A stretch of DNA of 64,000 nucleotides from Rhabdornis inornatus (GCA_013397075.1 VWZS01009792.1:2138618-2202617); one strand, 5' to 3'; shown: positions 36,760 through 49,804, counted from the stretch's first letter. The notes: generated from the letters alone by a model not told the origin. Numbers and translations: made by a program.

Positions 36760-39700
36760 AACCCCACATTGTAGGAAGCACATTTATTTGTTTGTGAAAT
36801 TATTTTGTCACTGACAATCATGTGTGTGAGAAAACAGTAGTTTTCAGTTCAGTTCCAGTCAATGGCAATTTATTCAAGAAACTTCAATGCAAAACCTTGG
36901 GGTTTTTGTCACTGTATTGACAAACACAGTGCTTTGACAACAGTCTAGTATTTCATTTTCATGGGATGGGTGAGATAAAGCAGTCATTAAAATAGAGTAA
37001 GTTAGAAAGAATAGAAATTGTGTTTTAATGTGTTTACAACAAACAAATGTAGGTTTCAGTTTTGTCTTCCCAAAATACAGTAATAGGATATAACATGGAT
37101 CTTATTTATTCTTTATGCTTGCAAGGGTCTATAATCATTATAATTCATAATTATATAATTATAGAGGCTTAATTTACCCAGACAGATAATAGATTTTCAG
37201 TCTATCAATTTAAAAGTTAATGAAATTATTGTCATTAGAAATATGGAAAGTGGTTGAGAAGGGATTTTAAAACTTGTGGTTTTTTCTGATGTAAACAGTG
37301 AAATCTAACCAAGGACCTTTTTATTAAACTAATTTATTAAGGTAGTCCATTAGTAATTTCCTTGCAAAGACCTGAACTGCACTTTTTGCCATACTTTCAG
37401 TATGTATATATTTACATTACTTTGTATTATGAATAATTGGCCACTTCCTATGACCTGTGACAAGAGAAGCACTTCTTTGGTTGAAAATGAAGAATCAGAT
37501 TCAAATTTAAAAAAAGGGTTCCAGTCTGCTTCAAAAATGAAATTGAAACATCAAGAAATTTCAAACAAAGAGCTTGCAGAACAAGCTGGTATTTTAAGTG
37601 TAATAAAATATTAATATTTAATAAGATCTAGCTCAAAGGGTTTGGGGAATGTACATCATGTCTTAGTTTCTGTCGCATTGGAAAATAGTCCATATTGAAT
37701 TGGGTCTATCAGCATCTGAATGCTGCTCATAATTTGAAAAAGTTGTGGTGGAACTTAGTTACTGAAAAAAAAAAAACAAACCACACTGTTCTTCTGAGTT
37801 AGTAAGTTTATGGAAAATATAGTGTAAAATATCTGACTACTTCCTGTAATTTGCTTTGGGTCAAAATGAAGATATTTTTGTAATATTTTTAATTTTTTAA
37901 TTTTAGGAAATATCAAGTAACTGTGATGTTAACGATGGCCCCTGGTTCACAAAACCCAAAACCATGAAACCCCTTGATAAGCACATTCCCAGTAAAAAAA
38001 AACTTTAAATCAATGTCCTTCACAATGTCAAGCTAAAGGCCTTGCTGTCTCTATGAGAAGTTGCCTTCTGATGGTGAGGTTTTTTGCTTTCCAAAATGAA
38101 AAAAAAAGGAAAATAAGGAGGAAGAACATCTGGCAATGTATTTGCTATTACTCATTCTTTCATTCAGTAATGGAGAGCTATATGGTGGAAGGTGTGATCT
38201 GGCCACCAGGGTGGGAGGAGACACGCAGGGGGTCAGAACAGAGAGGAGAGAGAGGAAAGAGTGAGAACCTGTCCACGAAGTAAGCCAATAATGTAGGCTC
38301 TGGAAGATCTGCAGGGGAAAAAAAGGTTTGGGGAAAAAGTAGATCTTAAAGTTCCAGAGTAGCTGTCTGCAAATCTTTGTCACACTCCAGTTTAACTTCA
38401 GTAGTATTTATGACATCATCTGCTCGTGAAATAATATACTCTTAATCAGGAGAAATCACTTAAAACAGCTGTCAAGAGCATTAGTGCCTTGATCATATCT
38501 GATGAAGCTTTATATAATCTATTTCATTACTTTGACATGCAGTATTTGTAGATATAAAAGATGTGTATTGATTTAAAATACTTAAGGATATAAAGTATTT
38601 CTTGACATAAATTTTATTTATTTACTTAAAGACTTAAAACAATCTCAAAGCCCTGATCTTCATCAAAAAGGCCCAAGTAATCCAGACCCACCATATTTAG
38701 AATATGGGGATACTTTAATTAAGATAGATATTCCCTAATTTGGTCCTAAGGAGCTCTCAGTTCAATGGTAAAAATAATCTTACTAGGGCTCAAAGTCCTT
38801 CTCACATCCAGCAATGAACCTGAAGAGGAAATGAAAACTCTCAGAGCATCACTTCCTGCAGGGCTTCTCTCTCCCAACTTGCTTTGTGTAATCAAGTTTT
38901 CAAGGCAATTATTAAAACCAAATCAAGGAACTCCACAGTTCTTTCCCACTAAAATTTACAAAACAGAAAGAAAAGACTGCAAACATTCTTCTCCAAACTG
39001 TAACACAATATGTGCTGCATGAGTTTTCATTCTATCAGATGTTGACAAGAAAGCTTCCTATTGCAGCCAGCACCATTCTCCACAAAGGTATTTTATGGTA
39101 TGTAGACTGAGGATTCCTTCCTGCTAACACTGTTAATGCAAGTGCTACTCTCAGCTCTGAGCCATGGCAAATTAAACAGCATACAAGTATTTCGACTGCC
39201 ATGAAATGTCCTTGAAGAACTGTATAGAGCTATTTCTCTGAAAAGCTCTGTAGTGAATGCAGCGCCAGGACATTAACTTTTATTGATCAGCAACCACAGA
39301 GGTGAGAAGAGCTGGTTTGTTTTCTGTTTTTTCTTCTAGCATGGAATTCAAACAATCTCATAAGGTTTACTGCCTGTTGGTCCAGTTATTCCTGCTGGTA
39401 TCAACTGTATCTTTTGATATTGATCAAATGAGTATAAGAACTCTGAATGCTGTAAATTAGTTCTGGATTAGTTTGCTAACCCAATTAATAGCTGGAATTT
39501 TTAGCTGGAAATCATTTAGATAAGATTCTTAATTTTCTAATTTATTGTTTTTAAATGAAGTCTCTTTCTGTATGGAGTCAAATTGTGTTAGATTCACCTG
39601 TGGGTTAGAAAAGAAGAAATTACATTACTCAAAGTCTTGGAAGTAGAAATTCCACCAAATTTGCTTGTATAAAATCTCTTATGATAAATTAAATACATAT

Positions 39701-42170
39701 TCAGTGATGTAGAATGGAGTCTTTAGCTAAACCTGTAAGAATAAAACTAGTTTTAATCCACTATCTGCATATATCATATTGACAGGGAATAACACTGCAT
39801 CCTTATGGAATAATTTCCAGAAGATGTAGTGACTTGTACAAATGAATAGTCACAGTATTGACTATTTTTTGAGTGTGCTTTATTCTGTAACACTGTTACA
39901 GCTTAAGGACAAAACCAAACAAAAGCAAAACATTCTAATAATTTTTTTCTTTAATTAGACATATACTGAGGCTCTACTAAAAAAATTGAGTTTAAAATAT
40001 TCTGTATGTGTAGAAATAAATCATACCTGCATACCCACATATCTGTTGTTGACTGGTTGAAATTTTTTTGTTTCCTAATGGATATCACAGTACATGTAAT
40101 AAAATATGTTCAGAGTGAAATGGCAACTCCATTTGAAATCAATATAACTTCTGTAGTTCAAAGAATAGAATTTAACATTTGAAATTTGTACCCACGATTT
40201 TACATAAAACCTTGACATATATAACAAGACTTTTCTTGAAAATCAGAAACTAAGGAGGATATGGCTTCAAATGTAGTCTTCAAATTATCCTTTAAAGATT
40301 TTTTTTTAAGTCTATCATTTGCGTTTAATTGCATTGCTACGGCAAGAATATATTATTCAAGTTATTCATATTATTATTTGTAATTTTAGATTAAATTTAT
40401 TTTAATGTAATTTTACCTTATTTTGAAATTACTCGTAGTTTTAGACCAACAAATAATTATATTTAATGTCTAACTCCTACATAAAGGTTTAAATTTCTGC
40501 TGAAATCTATACAATAGGGACACCTGAATGTTTTGTTTTAGAAATTCTCAACACACCAATGACACAGAACAAGATTCCTAAAGATCACAAAAATTGTCAT
40601 TAAACTCGATGTGAGTTTAGAAGGAGCATACAGATTCTGAGAGGAAAAAAAAATATTCTCAGAGTACTAAGAAAAATGTATACACAAGGAAGAAGGTACC
40701 AACAGCTGATAAATTTACCAGTTGCAAAAGTGCACACAATCACTGGGTTTGACAAGAAATACAGATATTAACATACTTAACCAAAGAAATACAAAAGTAA
40801 GACTTTGATCTTCCTGTTCAGCAGTGAGTAGTCAGTCTTAAAAGGTACTTTTTCCCCTAGAGATACAAATATCTGTTTTTCAAATTATATTTCAACTACT
40901 GACATTTTCACTATAATTTCTACATCTAAACTTTCAACCATTTACCACATGGAAAACTTGAAGGCAGGTATAGAAAATGTTTTTCATTTTCTTTTTTATT
41001 TTTACTATCAAATGCTTGGTTCTTCCAGAATACTGAATAATGTTGAAATTATTTTGTTATGTTGAGAAGAAAAGTGCATTTTAGGATAAGTTTAAAAACC
41101 ATTTTCATTTCTACGTCCCGTCACTCCTCAGTTACTTCCTAAATATTTTTTTCTAATTGCATTTTTTCTAAGAGTCGAAGTCTCCACCAACACTGAAAAT
41201 GCTGCCTGGGAAAAGGAAGAAAAAAGTAAATTCATTATTCGCAGTGTACTAAATGCAGTTTCATTTGCTGATTTTGATTCAAATTTCATTATACTGTTAG
41301 TAGTTATATCTGTGTAAAACTTTAAATTTTCAGTAGATAATTACTAAGACTTTTTACTTGCAAAATATTTTTGATGGAAAAATTAATTGGGTTTTAAAAA
41401 TAATTCTAAAAAGTTGGAAAGATATATTACTTTGTCACACTCAGTTTTATTGTGCTCCAGTGAAGATTCAATAAATAGTGCTTGTAAAAAAATCTTACTT
41501 TCTGATGTTCATAACACCAGAAAGAAACACTGACAATATTAGATTGAATTTAGAAAAAAAAACAACAAAGTGATTAATGAACTTGATGAAACTGACAGGG
41601 ACAAATTTTAAAAGCTCATTTTGAAAAGCTTGGGTAAGTATTTACTGTGTACAGGAAACAGTTTTTCAGATACTTCTGGTGTGTGAACACTGAGTCAACT
41701 GGAAATTCTACTTTTACTACCAGGAAAATTTGTCTTATATTGATCTTAAACGCAGCACATGATGAAGGGAAAATTATGTCCCACTGCTTCTTTCATTTTA
41801 AAGTAAATGTAATTAGGGCATATAAATGTGATCTGGACAACATTAGAATTGTAGCTTTTCTCTGTATAAAATTTAGAGATTGTTTTATTTATTTTTGTAT
41901 TGCTTTTGTCCTAGAAAAAAATCCCTAAAATAAGCATAATTATCCTTTAGGGGGTGTAAGAAATTATTCTAGGTTTATAGCTCCTTTTGCCCAGATAACC
42001 AGCATTATCTCAGCCAAGTTACTGGGGAGGCAGTATTTGTTTGACTTTTTCTGCTAAATTTATCATCAAATATGTAGCATCAGACAATCTAGGAAAAAAA
42101 AAAAAAAAGAACCCAAAGATTGTGAACATCCAAAATAAACCACTGTAAAGAGAAACACTTCATGTTTAAT

Positions 42171-42378
42171 AAGATTTAGGTTACCTGTTAGGAAAACATT
42201 TTTTACCATGAGAGTGGTGAGGAAGTGGAGAGTTTGCCCAGAGAAGCTGTGGCTGCCCCATCCCTGGAAGTGTTCAAGGCCAGGTTGGATGTGACTCTGA
42301 GCAACCTGGTCTAGTGAAAGATGTCTCTGCCCGTAGCAGGGGGTTGAAATGAGATGTTTTTTGGGGTGCTTCCAATCA
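42171..42378 (+). mobile_element. CR1 LINE fragment, 3' region
   Basis: This is a plus-strand CR1 tail. It shows aagatttaggttacctgtta, gagtggtgaggaagtggaga (altered), cagagaagctgtggctgccc, catccctggaagtgttcaag, gccaggttggatgtgactct and gagcaacctggtctagtgaa. It then decays in gagatgttttttggggtgct and lacks the final ATTCTATG repeat, so the 3' end is truncated or mutated as well as the 5' end. Confidence 0.94.
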
Positions 42379-45098
42379 AAATAGATAAATTTAATGCTCT
42401 TATGCCTTGAAAATATTACACTTTTTAAAATTATTATTTTCTTGTACTCATACTGCTCAGATGCTGAACTTTGTGGAAATTCTCAGAGACAGAAATTAGA
42501 TTACAGACTCTGAAATATTTTGGCATTTGACATATTCCATGTTTCTATGCTAAATTTGGAATATAGGAGATTATATAGATAAGCCTGTTATCTTTTTCAT
42601 TAGATCTCAGAGTTTTCCTTGTGAATGATCTAAAAGGTCAACATTAGCATATGAAATGAACATTGGTTAATTGGTAAACGGTGGAAAGAAATCCAACCTC
42701 TTTAGTTATCATTGTGTCTTTCAAAGAAATTAGCTTTTCTTTTTTTGTCATGGAATAGAATGATACATTAAACATTTGTTCCACTTTCTGAGTTGTACAG
42801 TGATCCTAATGTTTTTGCAATGCTATCTGACTATAAAAATTGTATGACTCTAGATATATTCTATGCCATCAACTCTGTGTAAACTTTATTTCTCTAGATT
42901 ATTTCTATATCTCTATATATTTCTCCAATTCTCTAATTCACATAATGGTTTACATAGTTTAATTTTGGCTTCAGTCTTACATCATAGAACTTATCACCGT
43001 ATGTCTTCCTCTTAATTTTTAATTTTGTTGAAGACAATAGGACATCCTCAAAATTTCATTTTTTCCTATTATTTCCTTGTGATCCTCTGAAGTTAAAAGT
43101 AGCTAACTACTGGGAGTTGGCCAAAAATATACTGATTGTAGGTTACTCTGGTTTTTAGATCTGCTTTTAGAGAACGGCCTCGTGATGCTCTTTGCCCTGC
43201 AACTTGAAGACTACTCTGACTTTTCTGTCTTACTCCCAGGGAGAAGAAAAATGTGCTTTCTCACATTGTATTAACATGCCCACATCTACAGCCACAAAGG
43301 AACCCTAAGGAACTCTAGTGACCAGGAATGCTGCAACCAGGGTGGGTAAACAGAGCATGTTGTAATGTCCAGGGTGTGGGGTGACAGTTCCCTGGTACTT
43401 TGGGTGGGAAGGCAACAACTTGGAAAATGTCCTGTTTGCAAAGCTGTCAGTGATGGGCTGAAAAGGGGCACCACACGCAGGTTTTGGTGTTGAATGATGC
43501 TAAAACTCAGTCTGGCTCAGCAATCCCAAATCAACATCCTGATAGTGAGGCAAGGACTTGGCAGATGAGGTTCTAAGCTGACCAGGAGACATGATTGGCA
43601 GTTAATTCCTTTATGCTCTTTAAATTCAGTCCACTTCATATGGGCAGGTTCCCAGAACATACTTGAAATGTGTGAAGATTCCTCATTTGGGTAAGGGGAC
43701 GCCTAACAAGGTTACTCCTTGAGGCTGAGAGAAAGATACCTGCCCACAAGAGTTCATGTGGATAAATTACATCAATCTCTACTTAATAATTGCTTCTTCT
43801 TGCTAGCTTTAACATAATTGCTTTAATATAATTGTTTTGATATAGTGCACTGTACTACCCTATCCTATACTAGTAGTAGTTATAGCTTTTATACTCTGTA
43901 AAAAATAATTCTGATTGACTTTTTGTCTAATCACAATATGTGTTACTCATCAGGGGCTAAAAGCAAGGAAGCGAATGAGAAGCTATCAAAGCTTCATACA
44001 TGGATGCTTTTACTATAATATAGAATTTAATTTCTTGCCTTGCCTTTTATCAAAGTCTGCATATTTCTATGATTTACATCCAAATAAAATTACTTGTGAA
44101 GTATATTTTCTGTTCAAACATGAACACAAAACTGCACACAAACCCACATATAATAGAGAGATCTCAACTCACTTAACTCCTGTACTTTATATTCTTCTGT
44201 AACTCCAGAATCAGCACAAAATTGGCTACAGAATAAATAAAAATAAATAAACAAAAAAGGATTAAAGTTTTGATAGCATTTTCATTTGCTTTTAGTCTTG
44301 CAAAATCCATAGATGCAAGATAAAGTGCTGGCTGTAATATTTATAAAATTGATGTTACAGCAAAGTGCAACACAAAGAGGATTACTGTTCCAGCACAGTT
44401 TTGTAGCTGATAGAGCTTCAGCTGCCTCAGGCTTCCACTGAACCACCCATTGTGTTATAAGTGGTAGGATCATCCTTATTTTTTTTTGTAGGCAACAACA
44501 GCACAGCAAAAAGAAATTCCAAAATCATGTATGAGTATTACCCATAAGGTGTGATGGAAATCATGTGGACAATCATGGTCACTGTAGTCAGCCACTCAAT
44601 GACACTTGACACTATTACTGATTTTCATTTCATAAGCCCAGAGCTAGACAGTCTCAATACTGTTCACTTTGCTAACTATCCTTTTTTTACTGTGTGGAAA
44701 TTAAAAAAAAGCAGATGCAGGACAGACTGGGATGCATGCTTTTTCAGGGTTTTGGGTTTTTTTTTTTTTTAGTTCTTTTATATTTGGGGTTTAGAGTTGT
44801 GAGTAGTCAAGAAATATTGCAAGCGAGTCTGAAGAGACAAGATGACTAGAAAATGTGGATGAAACACAAAGAACTGAGGGAAGAACACACATCCTTTTTT
44901 CATGATAGATTATAAATCAAGAAGTAATCACTGGTGATTGTGCCAGGTAATATTCTATGTATTACTGACCACAACTGTTCATGATTTCTCGCTATGTAAA
45001 ATTAACTTCTGTTTAAAGTCTGTGAGGGATAGGGAACCTATCCAACTCCAAGCATTCAGATTAATTGCCATGGTGGTAGTGAGGACCCAACTATTAGA
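42379..45098. other. Non-coding sequence with a GC-richer block
   Basis: I see no gene. The segment from about 43140 to 43780 is distinctly less AT-rich than its surroundings and looks like an old LTR or other repeat, but I cannot identify it (see findings). A poly(A) run lies at 42093-42108 and poly(T) near 44757-44772. Confidence 0.55.
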
Positions 45099-45258
45099 CC
45101 TTCCCTTCCCTTCCCTTCCCTTCCCTTCCCTTCCCTTNNNNNNNNNNNNNNNNNNNNNNNNNNNNNNNNNNNNNNNNNNNNNNNNNNNNNNNNNNNNNNN
45201 NNNNNNNNNNNNNNNNNNNNNNNNNNNNNNNNNNNNNNCCTTCCCTTCCCTTCCCTTC
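45099..45258. repeat. (CCCTT)n pentanucleotide array, broken by a gap
   Basis: Perfect ccctt units flank a run of Ns on both sides: about eight units before and about four after. The same unit and phase on both sides show that the missing bases lie inside the array. Its true length is unknown. The strand is pure pyrimidine (purine on the other strand). Confidence 0.96.
45138..45238. other. Assembly gap (101 N) inside the pentamer array
   Basis: An unbroken run of N. The ORFs predicted across it on both strands are artefacts. Confidence 0.99.
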
Positions 45259-46379
45259 TTTGAAATGAACAATGATTTTAAATATTTACTTATATTACTA
45301 TTTTTTAATTAAGTGTTCTGTATTTTGTGTGTGTGTGTGTTTTGGTACTCTTGTAAACACCTTTCTTTGCTCCCAAAAATCTGTGTAGTTCTCAATGTAT
45401 CTAGTTTCAGAGTACCATAAGAATTGTTTCATCAAGTACTGCTGCAGAAATAAAATTGACTGTTCTATCCCAATTTTTCACAGCAGGTAGATTTTCCAGA
45501 CCTTGGACCTCTCTTGCAGTCATATTTATGAATCAATTTAATATTTGAATATGTTTTAGGGTGTGTGAATACCATGCTGCTATTTGAATTATTTCTCTAT
45601 TTCATACAGACCAGAGGGGATAGCTTTATGAGGAGAGAATATATGAAGTATTCTTCTGTTATCAAAATAAGGTTTATGTTGTTTTCCCTTATGACTTTTT
45701 AAGTCTTTTTGTGCGTGTGTGTGTGTGTGTGTGTGCGTGCAATTAATCCAGCTCACAAATGGAAGTAGTAATTTTATTGCCATCTCAAAAATTTAAAGCT
45801 TTGCAGGCCGTTTAAAAATTTCCAACGTTTTGCTGTGTTTCAGTATGAAAATTCAATATAAATATTTTAAATCTTGGAAAGTTATTGTTTTGGTTCAGTA
45901 GCTGTTCTCTGCACCCAGTATTGAAACTCTACAGGTGTTATGACAGGAGGGGGCCTGCCAAAGGATGCAGCCAGCTCTGATTTTTCCTCATAGTCTTGCT
46001 GACTCTTTCTGCCCGGGATCCAGGAGCTGCACCTCAGCTCTGGGCTCATCAGCAGCAGATCTGGCCCCAGCCCTGGTCCAACCCCTTCTTGCTCCTGGTG
46101 TTACTGAGGGATGTTGCCACCAGCCTTGGTTTGAAAGTAACAAAGTGGGGGTACAGTTGATGCAGAATGAGATCCAGTGGGCCCCTTATTTCTTTGGCAT
46201 AAGGGAAAGTCTGAGAAAACAAGGGATCGAGGTGGATAGGGGAAGAACAACAAACTAATGGCGAAAATGGGGGACAGGCGGGGACAGTGGCAAGTGAACA
46301 AGCTGTTGAGTGTACATCTCTTTGAGCCCTGTGCCTGATCACCTCTGTTCATCTCATCTGTTTAAACTCTGTGTACTAA
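45259..46379. other. Non-coding sequence; GC-rich block near its end
   Basis: I see no gene. Short GT microsatellites lie at 45325-45340 and 45711-45740. From about 45935 the sequence becomes GC-richer (gggatccaggagctgcacct and similar) up to the CR1 at 46380. This may be the left half of an unidentified LTR-like repeat split by that CR1 (see findings). Confidence 0.5.
45711..45740. repeat. (GT)n microsatellite
   Basis: gtgcgtgtgtgtgtgtgtgt followed by gtgtgcgtgc. A shorter GT run is at 45325-45340. Confidence 0.9.
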
Positions 46380-46960
46380 ACCATAGAATCACAAAATGGC
46401 CTGGGTTGGAAGGGACCTTAAAGATCACTCCTGTGACATGGGCAGGGACACCTTCAACCAGACCAGATTGCTGAGTGAGCTACTTCCAACCTGGCCTTGA
46501 ACACTTGAAGGGATGGGGCAGCCACAACTTCTCTGGGAAGCCTGTGCCAGTGCCCTACCACCGTCACAGGGAAGGAATTCTTTCTAAGCAAAACCTATTC
46601 TGAACTTGAGGTTATTCCTCTTTGTTCTGTCTCTCCAGGCCCTTCTAAATAGTCTCCATCTTTCTTGTCGTCTCCCTTCAGGTACTGGAAGGCCACAATT
46701 CAGTCACCCCAAAGCCTTCTCTGTTCCAGGCTGAACAATCCCAATTCTCCCATTTTTTCCCCATAGCAGAGCTGCTCCATCCCTCTGATGCCCTCGATGC
46801 CTCCTGTGGGCTGGCTCCAGCAGATCCCTGTCCTTGCTGTGCTGGGAGCCCAGAGCTGGATGCAGCCCTGCAGGTGGGGTCTGAGCAGAGTGGGGCAGAG
46901 GGGCAGAATCCCCTTCCTGCCCTGCTGCCCATGGGGCTTTGGATGCAGCCCAGGATACAT
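46380..46960 (-). mobile_element. CR1 LINE fragment, about 0.58 kb
   Basis: This is the longest continuous young CR1 copy of the window, on the minus strand. The 3' end is accatagaatcacaaaatgg, then ggcctgggttggaagggacc and ttaaagatcactcc. Moving inward come cagattgctgagtgag, gggatggggcagccacaact, cctgtgccagtgcccta, cttctctgttccaggctgaa, gagctgctccatccctctga, ccctgtccttgctgtgctgg and ggatgcagcccaggatac, all in canonical order. The 5' end stops within the 3' non-coding region, so no reverse transcriptase is present. It appears to be inserted into an older GC-rich repeat. Confidence 0.96.
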
Positions 46961-49252
46961 TTTAGTGTGATCTTGATCTGTAATCAGAATATGTGGGGAG
47001 AGTTTACGTGTGCTTTTGTTATCTTTGAACTAGACTAGCTGGTGAGTAGGACATCTGCTCCTTGAAAAAGTAGGGTTCTGTTCCGGTGACTTGATAAGGG
47101 TCCTGCAATCTGGACAAAGGTTATTAGGTAGACATAAAGGCAATGCTAATATTTAGGGGAATGTGTGGGATTTTATGTGCCCAGAGGGTGAACATGTATA
47201 TACCCTAGCAAGTGAATTTTCAGTCTGATCAGGTGGAAATGAGATACAGGGCTGATACATCTCTTTTATCCCATATTTATATAAATGATGTGTATGTTTA
47301 TCTGGATTGTCACAGAGTCAGTACTCTGTGTTGATCTGTGCAGCTGACTGTGTCTGCGCTGGGAGTGTCTTCCCTGCAAATTTGAATAAAACCATCTGCA
47401 TTTATTGCATCAGAATGGGAGGAGTCACCTGGGATCCTAAAGCCACCAAATTTGGCTTTCCTCAAGTATCATCATTCCTTCCTGGCAAGTTCTATTGTGA
47501 TTTTGCATCTGCATTATCCTCTCCTCTTCCCAGACTGTATGCAGCAGAAGGACAGATAAAGGCACCATTGATGCTGCACAGCAGAAAACAGAAATAGTGT
47601 ATCTACAATCTAAACTATGGGATCTTTTTTCCTCCTCAACCTCTTCATTGGGGCAGAAGGCGTTCCAGACTTGAGAATGCTCCTTTAGCTGTCAACAAAA
47701 CCACATATCCCTTACCTATCTTGCCTGTAGAAGCTTTGTTTTAAGCATCTGGACTGAAACACCTAAAGTAATAAGCTCTAGACAAATATCTGAGAACCTA
47801 ATTGCTCTGAAGTATTATTTCCCAACTGAAAATCATGGAAGTGAGGAATTACTTTGTTTCCTAGGTTTTTGTAAGATCATATTAAGGTTTATAGCTTTTG
47901 TTCTGAAATTAGTTTTCATATTTTGCTGGCTCTGCTGGACGTTATGTAATTATGTTAAGAGTTCCTGTGGTTCTTATTATTCTTTCTTGCTTGCTGTTGG
48001 TGCATATGAATAAATTTCAGTGTTCCCTCATGGCCTACCCTGTTTGCACTCAATACAGTCTTGGCAGGCCTATATTAGGGGAATAGAAAGAGCCCTGTTC
48101 CAGTGAGGACATGTAGAAGACAGCTGTATTCTACTGGAATTTTTCAAGGGATGGCAAAAGGTGTGCAGGTCCCTCCTGCTCCTTCAGCAAGGCTGTGGGA
48201 GGCCATGGCATAAGTATGACCTTGACTTTCTGTTGTTGGGATGCCAGGGTGGGCTTTGGCCATGATGACAAAAAAAGCATTAAAAAAGTTATATATTAAA
48301 AGGATTCCTGTTGGCACAAGGTGCTTCTCATGGTCTTGGTGACATTAGGATTACTAATTGTTGTGTCTCCTCTTGCAGAGCTCAACACAAGATTTTTCTC
48401 TTCACTAAACACTCCACCATACTTCATTTAACAGCTTGCAGTTATGCACAGCATGAAAGAAATATCTACTTTAAATCCTCATGCAACCAACCATATAGAA
48501 TGGAGGGTTTGGTCTTGTGTCTCAAAGTATGAAGAGGGATTGGATTTTTTGTTTATTACTATTATTCTTTCTTATACACTAAAAATTGAAACAAAAAAAA
48601 AGAGCACATTGAAACGGTTTTACTTTTTTTAAATTAACAGAAAGAGTTGCACCTGACAGTAAATGGATTTCTTGGAGACGCATCTCTAGCCAAACATTTT
48701 ATGAGGTTTTGTTTCGGGTTTTTTTTTTTGAATGACATCAAAGCTAAGTGAGCAATGTGAGGAACAGCAGAAAAAAAAAGTAACAAATATGCACGTGAAT
48801 GGAAGAGGAGACAAATGCCCTTTAAGAAATTTAAATGACCATGGCCTCACCTAGAAATCTCAGGTCAGTGGCAAGAATTTGGGGATGTGTATAAAAAAGA
48901 TTGTGTCACTTATTTCTACCATGTTAACATTACATATGAAATAGATAGAAGATGAAATAAAAGAAAAAAATATCTGTGATAAAAGCTAATGCATTGGATC
49001 AGGAGAATGTTGTGCTGGATTGTATTACATATTAAATCTGACAATATTTTTATGGCATGACAGTGTTACAGAACTAATTTTGGAATATTTCGTGGCTCTT
49101 AAATGGCTCAGTATGCAAATAACTATTGCTCTAAGTAGCTTAGTAGAAGGCACACCCATTATATGTGTGATTATTCATGTTTGTAATGATAACATCAAGG
49201 TTATAATCATGGATATAATGAAAGAAATAGCACTTTATTTACTATGAAATCT
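46961..49252. other. Non-coding sequence
   Basis: I see no gene. The part from about 46985 to 47580 contains tatatacccta near 47200 and a gaataaaaccatc poly(A)-like signal near 47387, which could mark an old LTR (see findings). The rest, including the moderately GC-richer 48030-48260, is unidentified. Confidence 0.5.
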
Positions 49253-49804
49253 CTGTCTGGCTTGGACTAGGGTAGAGTTCGTTTTCTTCATAGTAGTTTT
49301 CACGGGGCTGTGTTTTGGCTTTATGTGGAAAACACTGGTGATAACACAAGAATGTTTTAGCCATTGCTGAGCAGTGCTTGAACATCACTCAGGCCTCCTC
49401 TGATTCTCACACTGGGGGTAGACAAGAACTTGTGAGGGGACATAGCCAGGACAGCTGACCCCAATTGACCAAAGGGATGTCCCAGATCATGTGGCATCAT
49501 GCTCAGCATACAGACCTGGGAAAAAGGATGGAAATGGGGGAACACTGTAAGTTACAGCATTTGTCTTCCAAGTGACTGCTAGGTGTGATGAAGTCTTGCT
49601 TTCCTGGACATGGCTGAGCACCTCCCTGCCAACAGGAAAGAGCAAACGATTTTCTTATTTTGCTCTGTTTGTGTGGGCTACTTTAGCTTTACCTATTAAT
49701 CTGTCTTTATCTTAACCCACAAATCTTTAATGCTTCCAATTTTCTCCTCTGTCCTGTGACTGTCTGTGTGGGGCTTAGCTATCTACCAGGATTAAATCAC
49801 AACA
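49253..49804 (+). mobile_element. Solo ERV LTR (TGTGCTGGTTTTGG type), near full length
   Basis: A block of about 550 bp matches, end to end, the common avian ERVL-like LTR also seen truncated at 32882. It starts tgtctggcttggactagggt and continues tagagttcgttttcttcat, gggctgtgttttggc, gataacacaagaatgtttta, ccattgctgagcagtgcttg, gacagctgaccccaattgac, caaagggatgtcccaga, ggcatcatgctcagcatac, tgctttcctggacatggctg, ctattaatctgtctttatct and ends taaatcacaaca. The word aatct lies both just before (49248-49252) and just after (49805-49809), a likely 5-bp target site duplication with one extra base at the left edge. No internal retroviral sequence follows, so it is a solo LTR. The gagtaggctgggggtgcac segment kept in the 32882 copy is damaged here. 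Confidence 0.93.

Larger units (their letters stand above)
34885..42170. other. Non-coding AT-rich sequence
   Basis: I see no gene. The stretch contains a GTTT tract (35268-35311), an (AAC)n array (36686-36759), poly(T) or poly(A) runs (35900, 35997, 37767) and homeodomain-like TAATTA clusters (37110-37240). Near 38990-39310 there is a compact non-repetitive piece ending in a good splice-donor-like ccacagaggtgagaag (39290-39306), but no matching acceptor or coding frame supports an exon. Confidence 0.6.

Noticed and set aside
36576..36821. Poly-cysteine ORF on the minus strand
   Set aside because: Produced by the (AAC)n microsatellite read as tgt codons.
44938..45312. ORFs spanning the N run on both strands
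   Set aside because: They cross an assembly gap inside a (CCCTT)n array. The open frame is an artefact of Ns and of a pentamer repeat that lacks stops.
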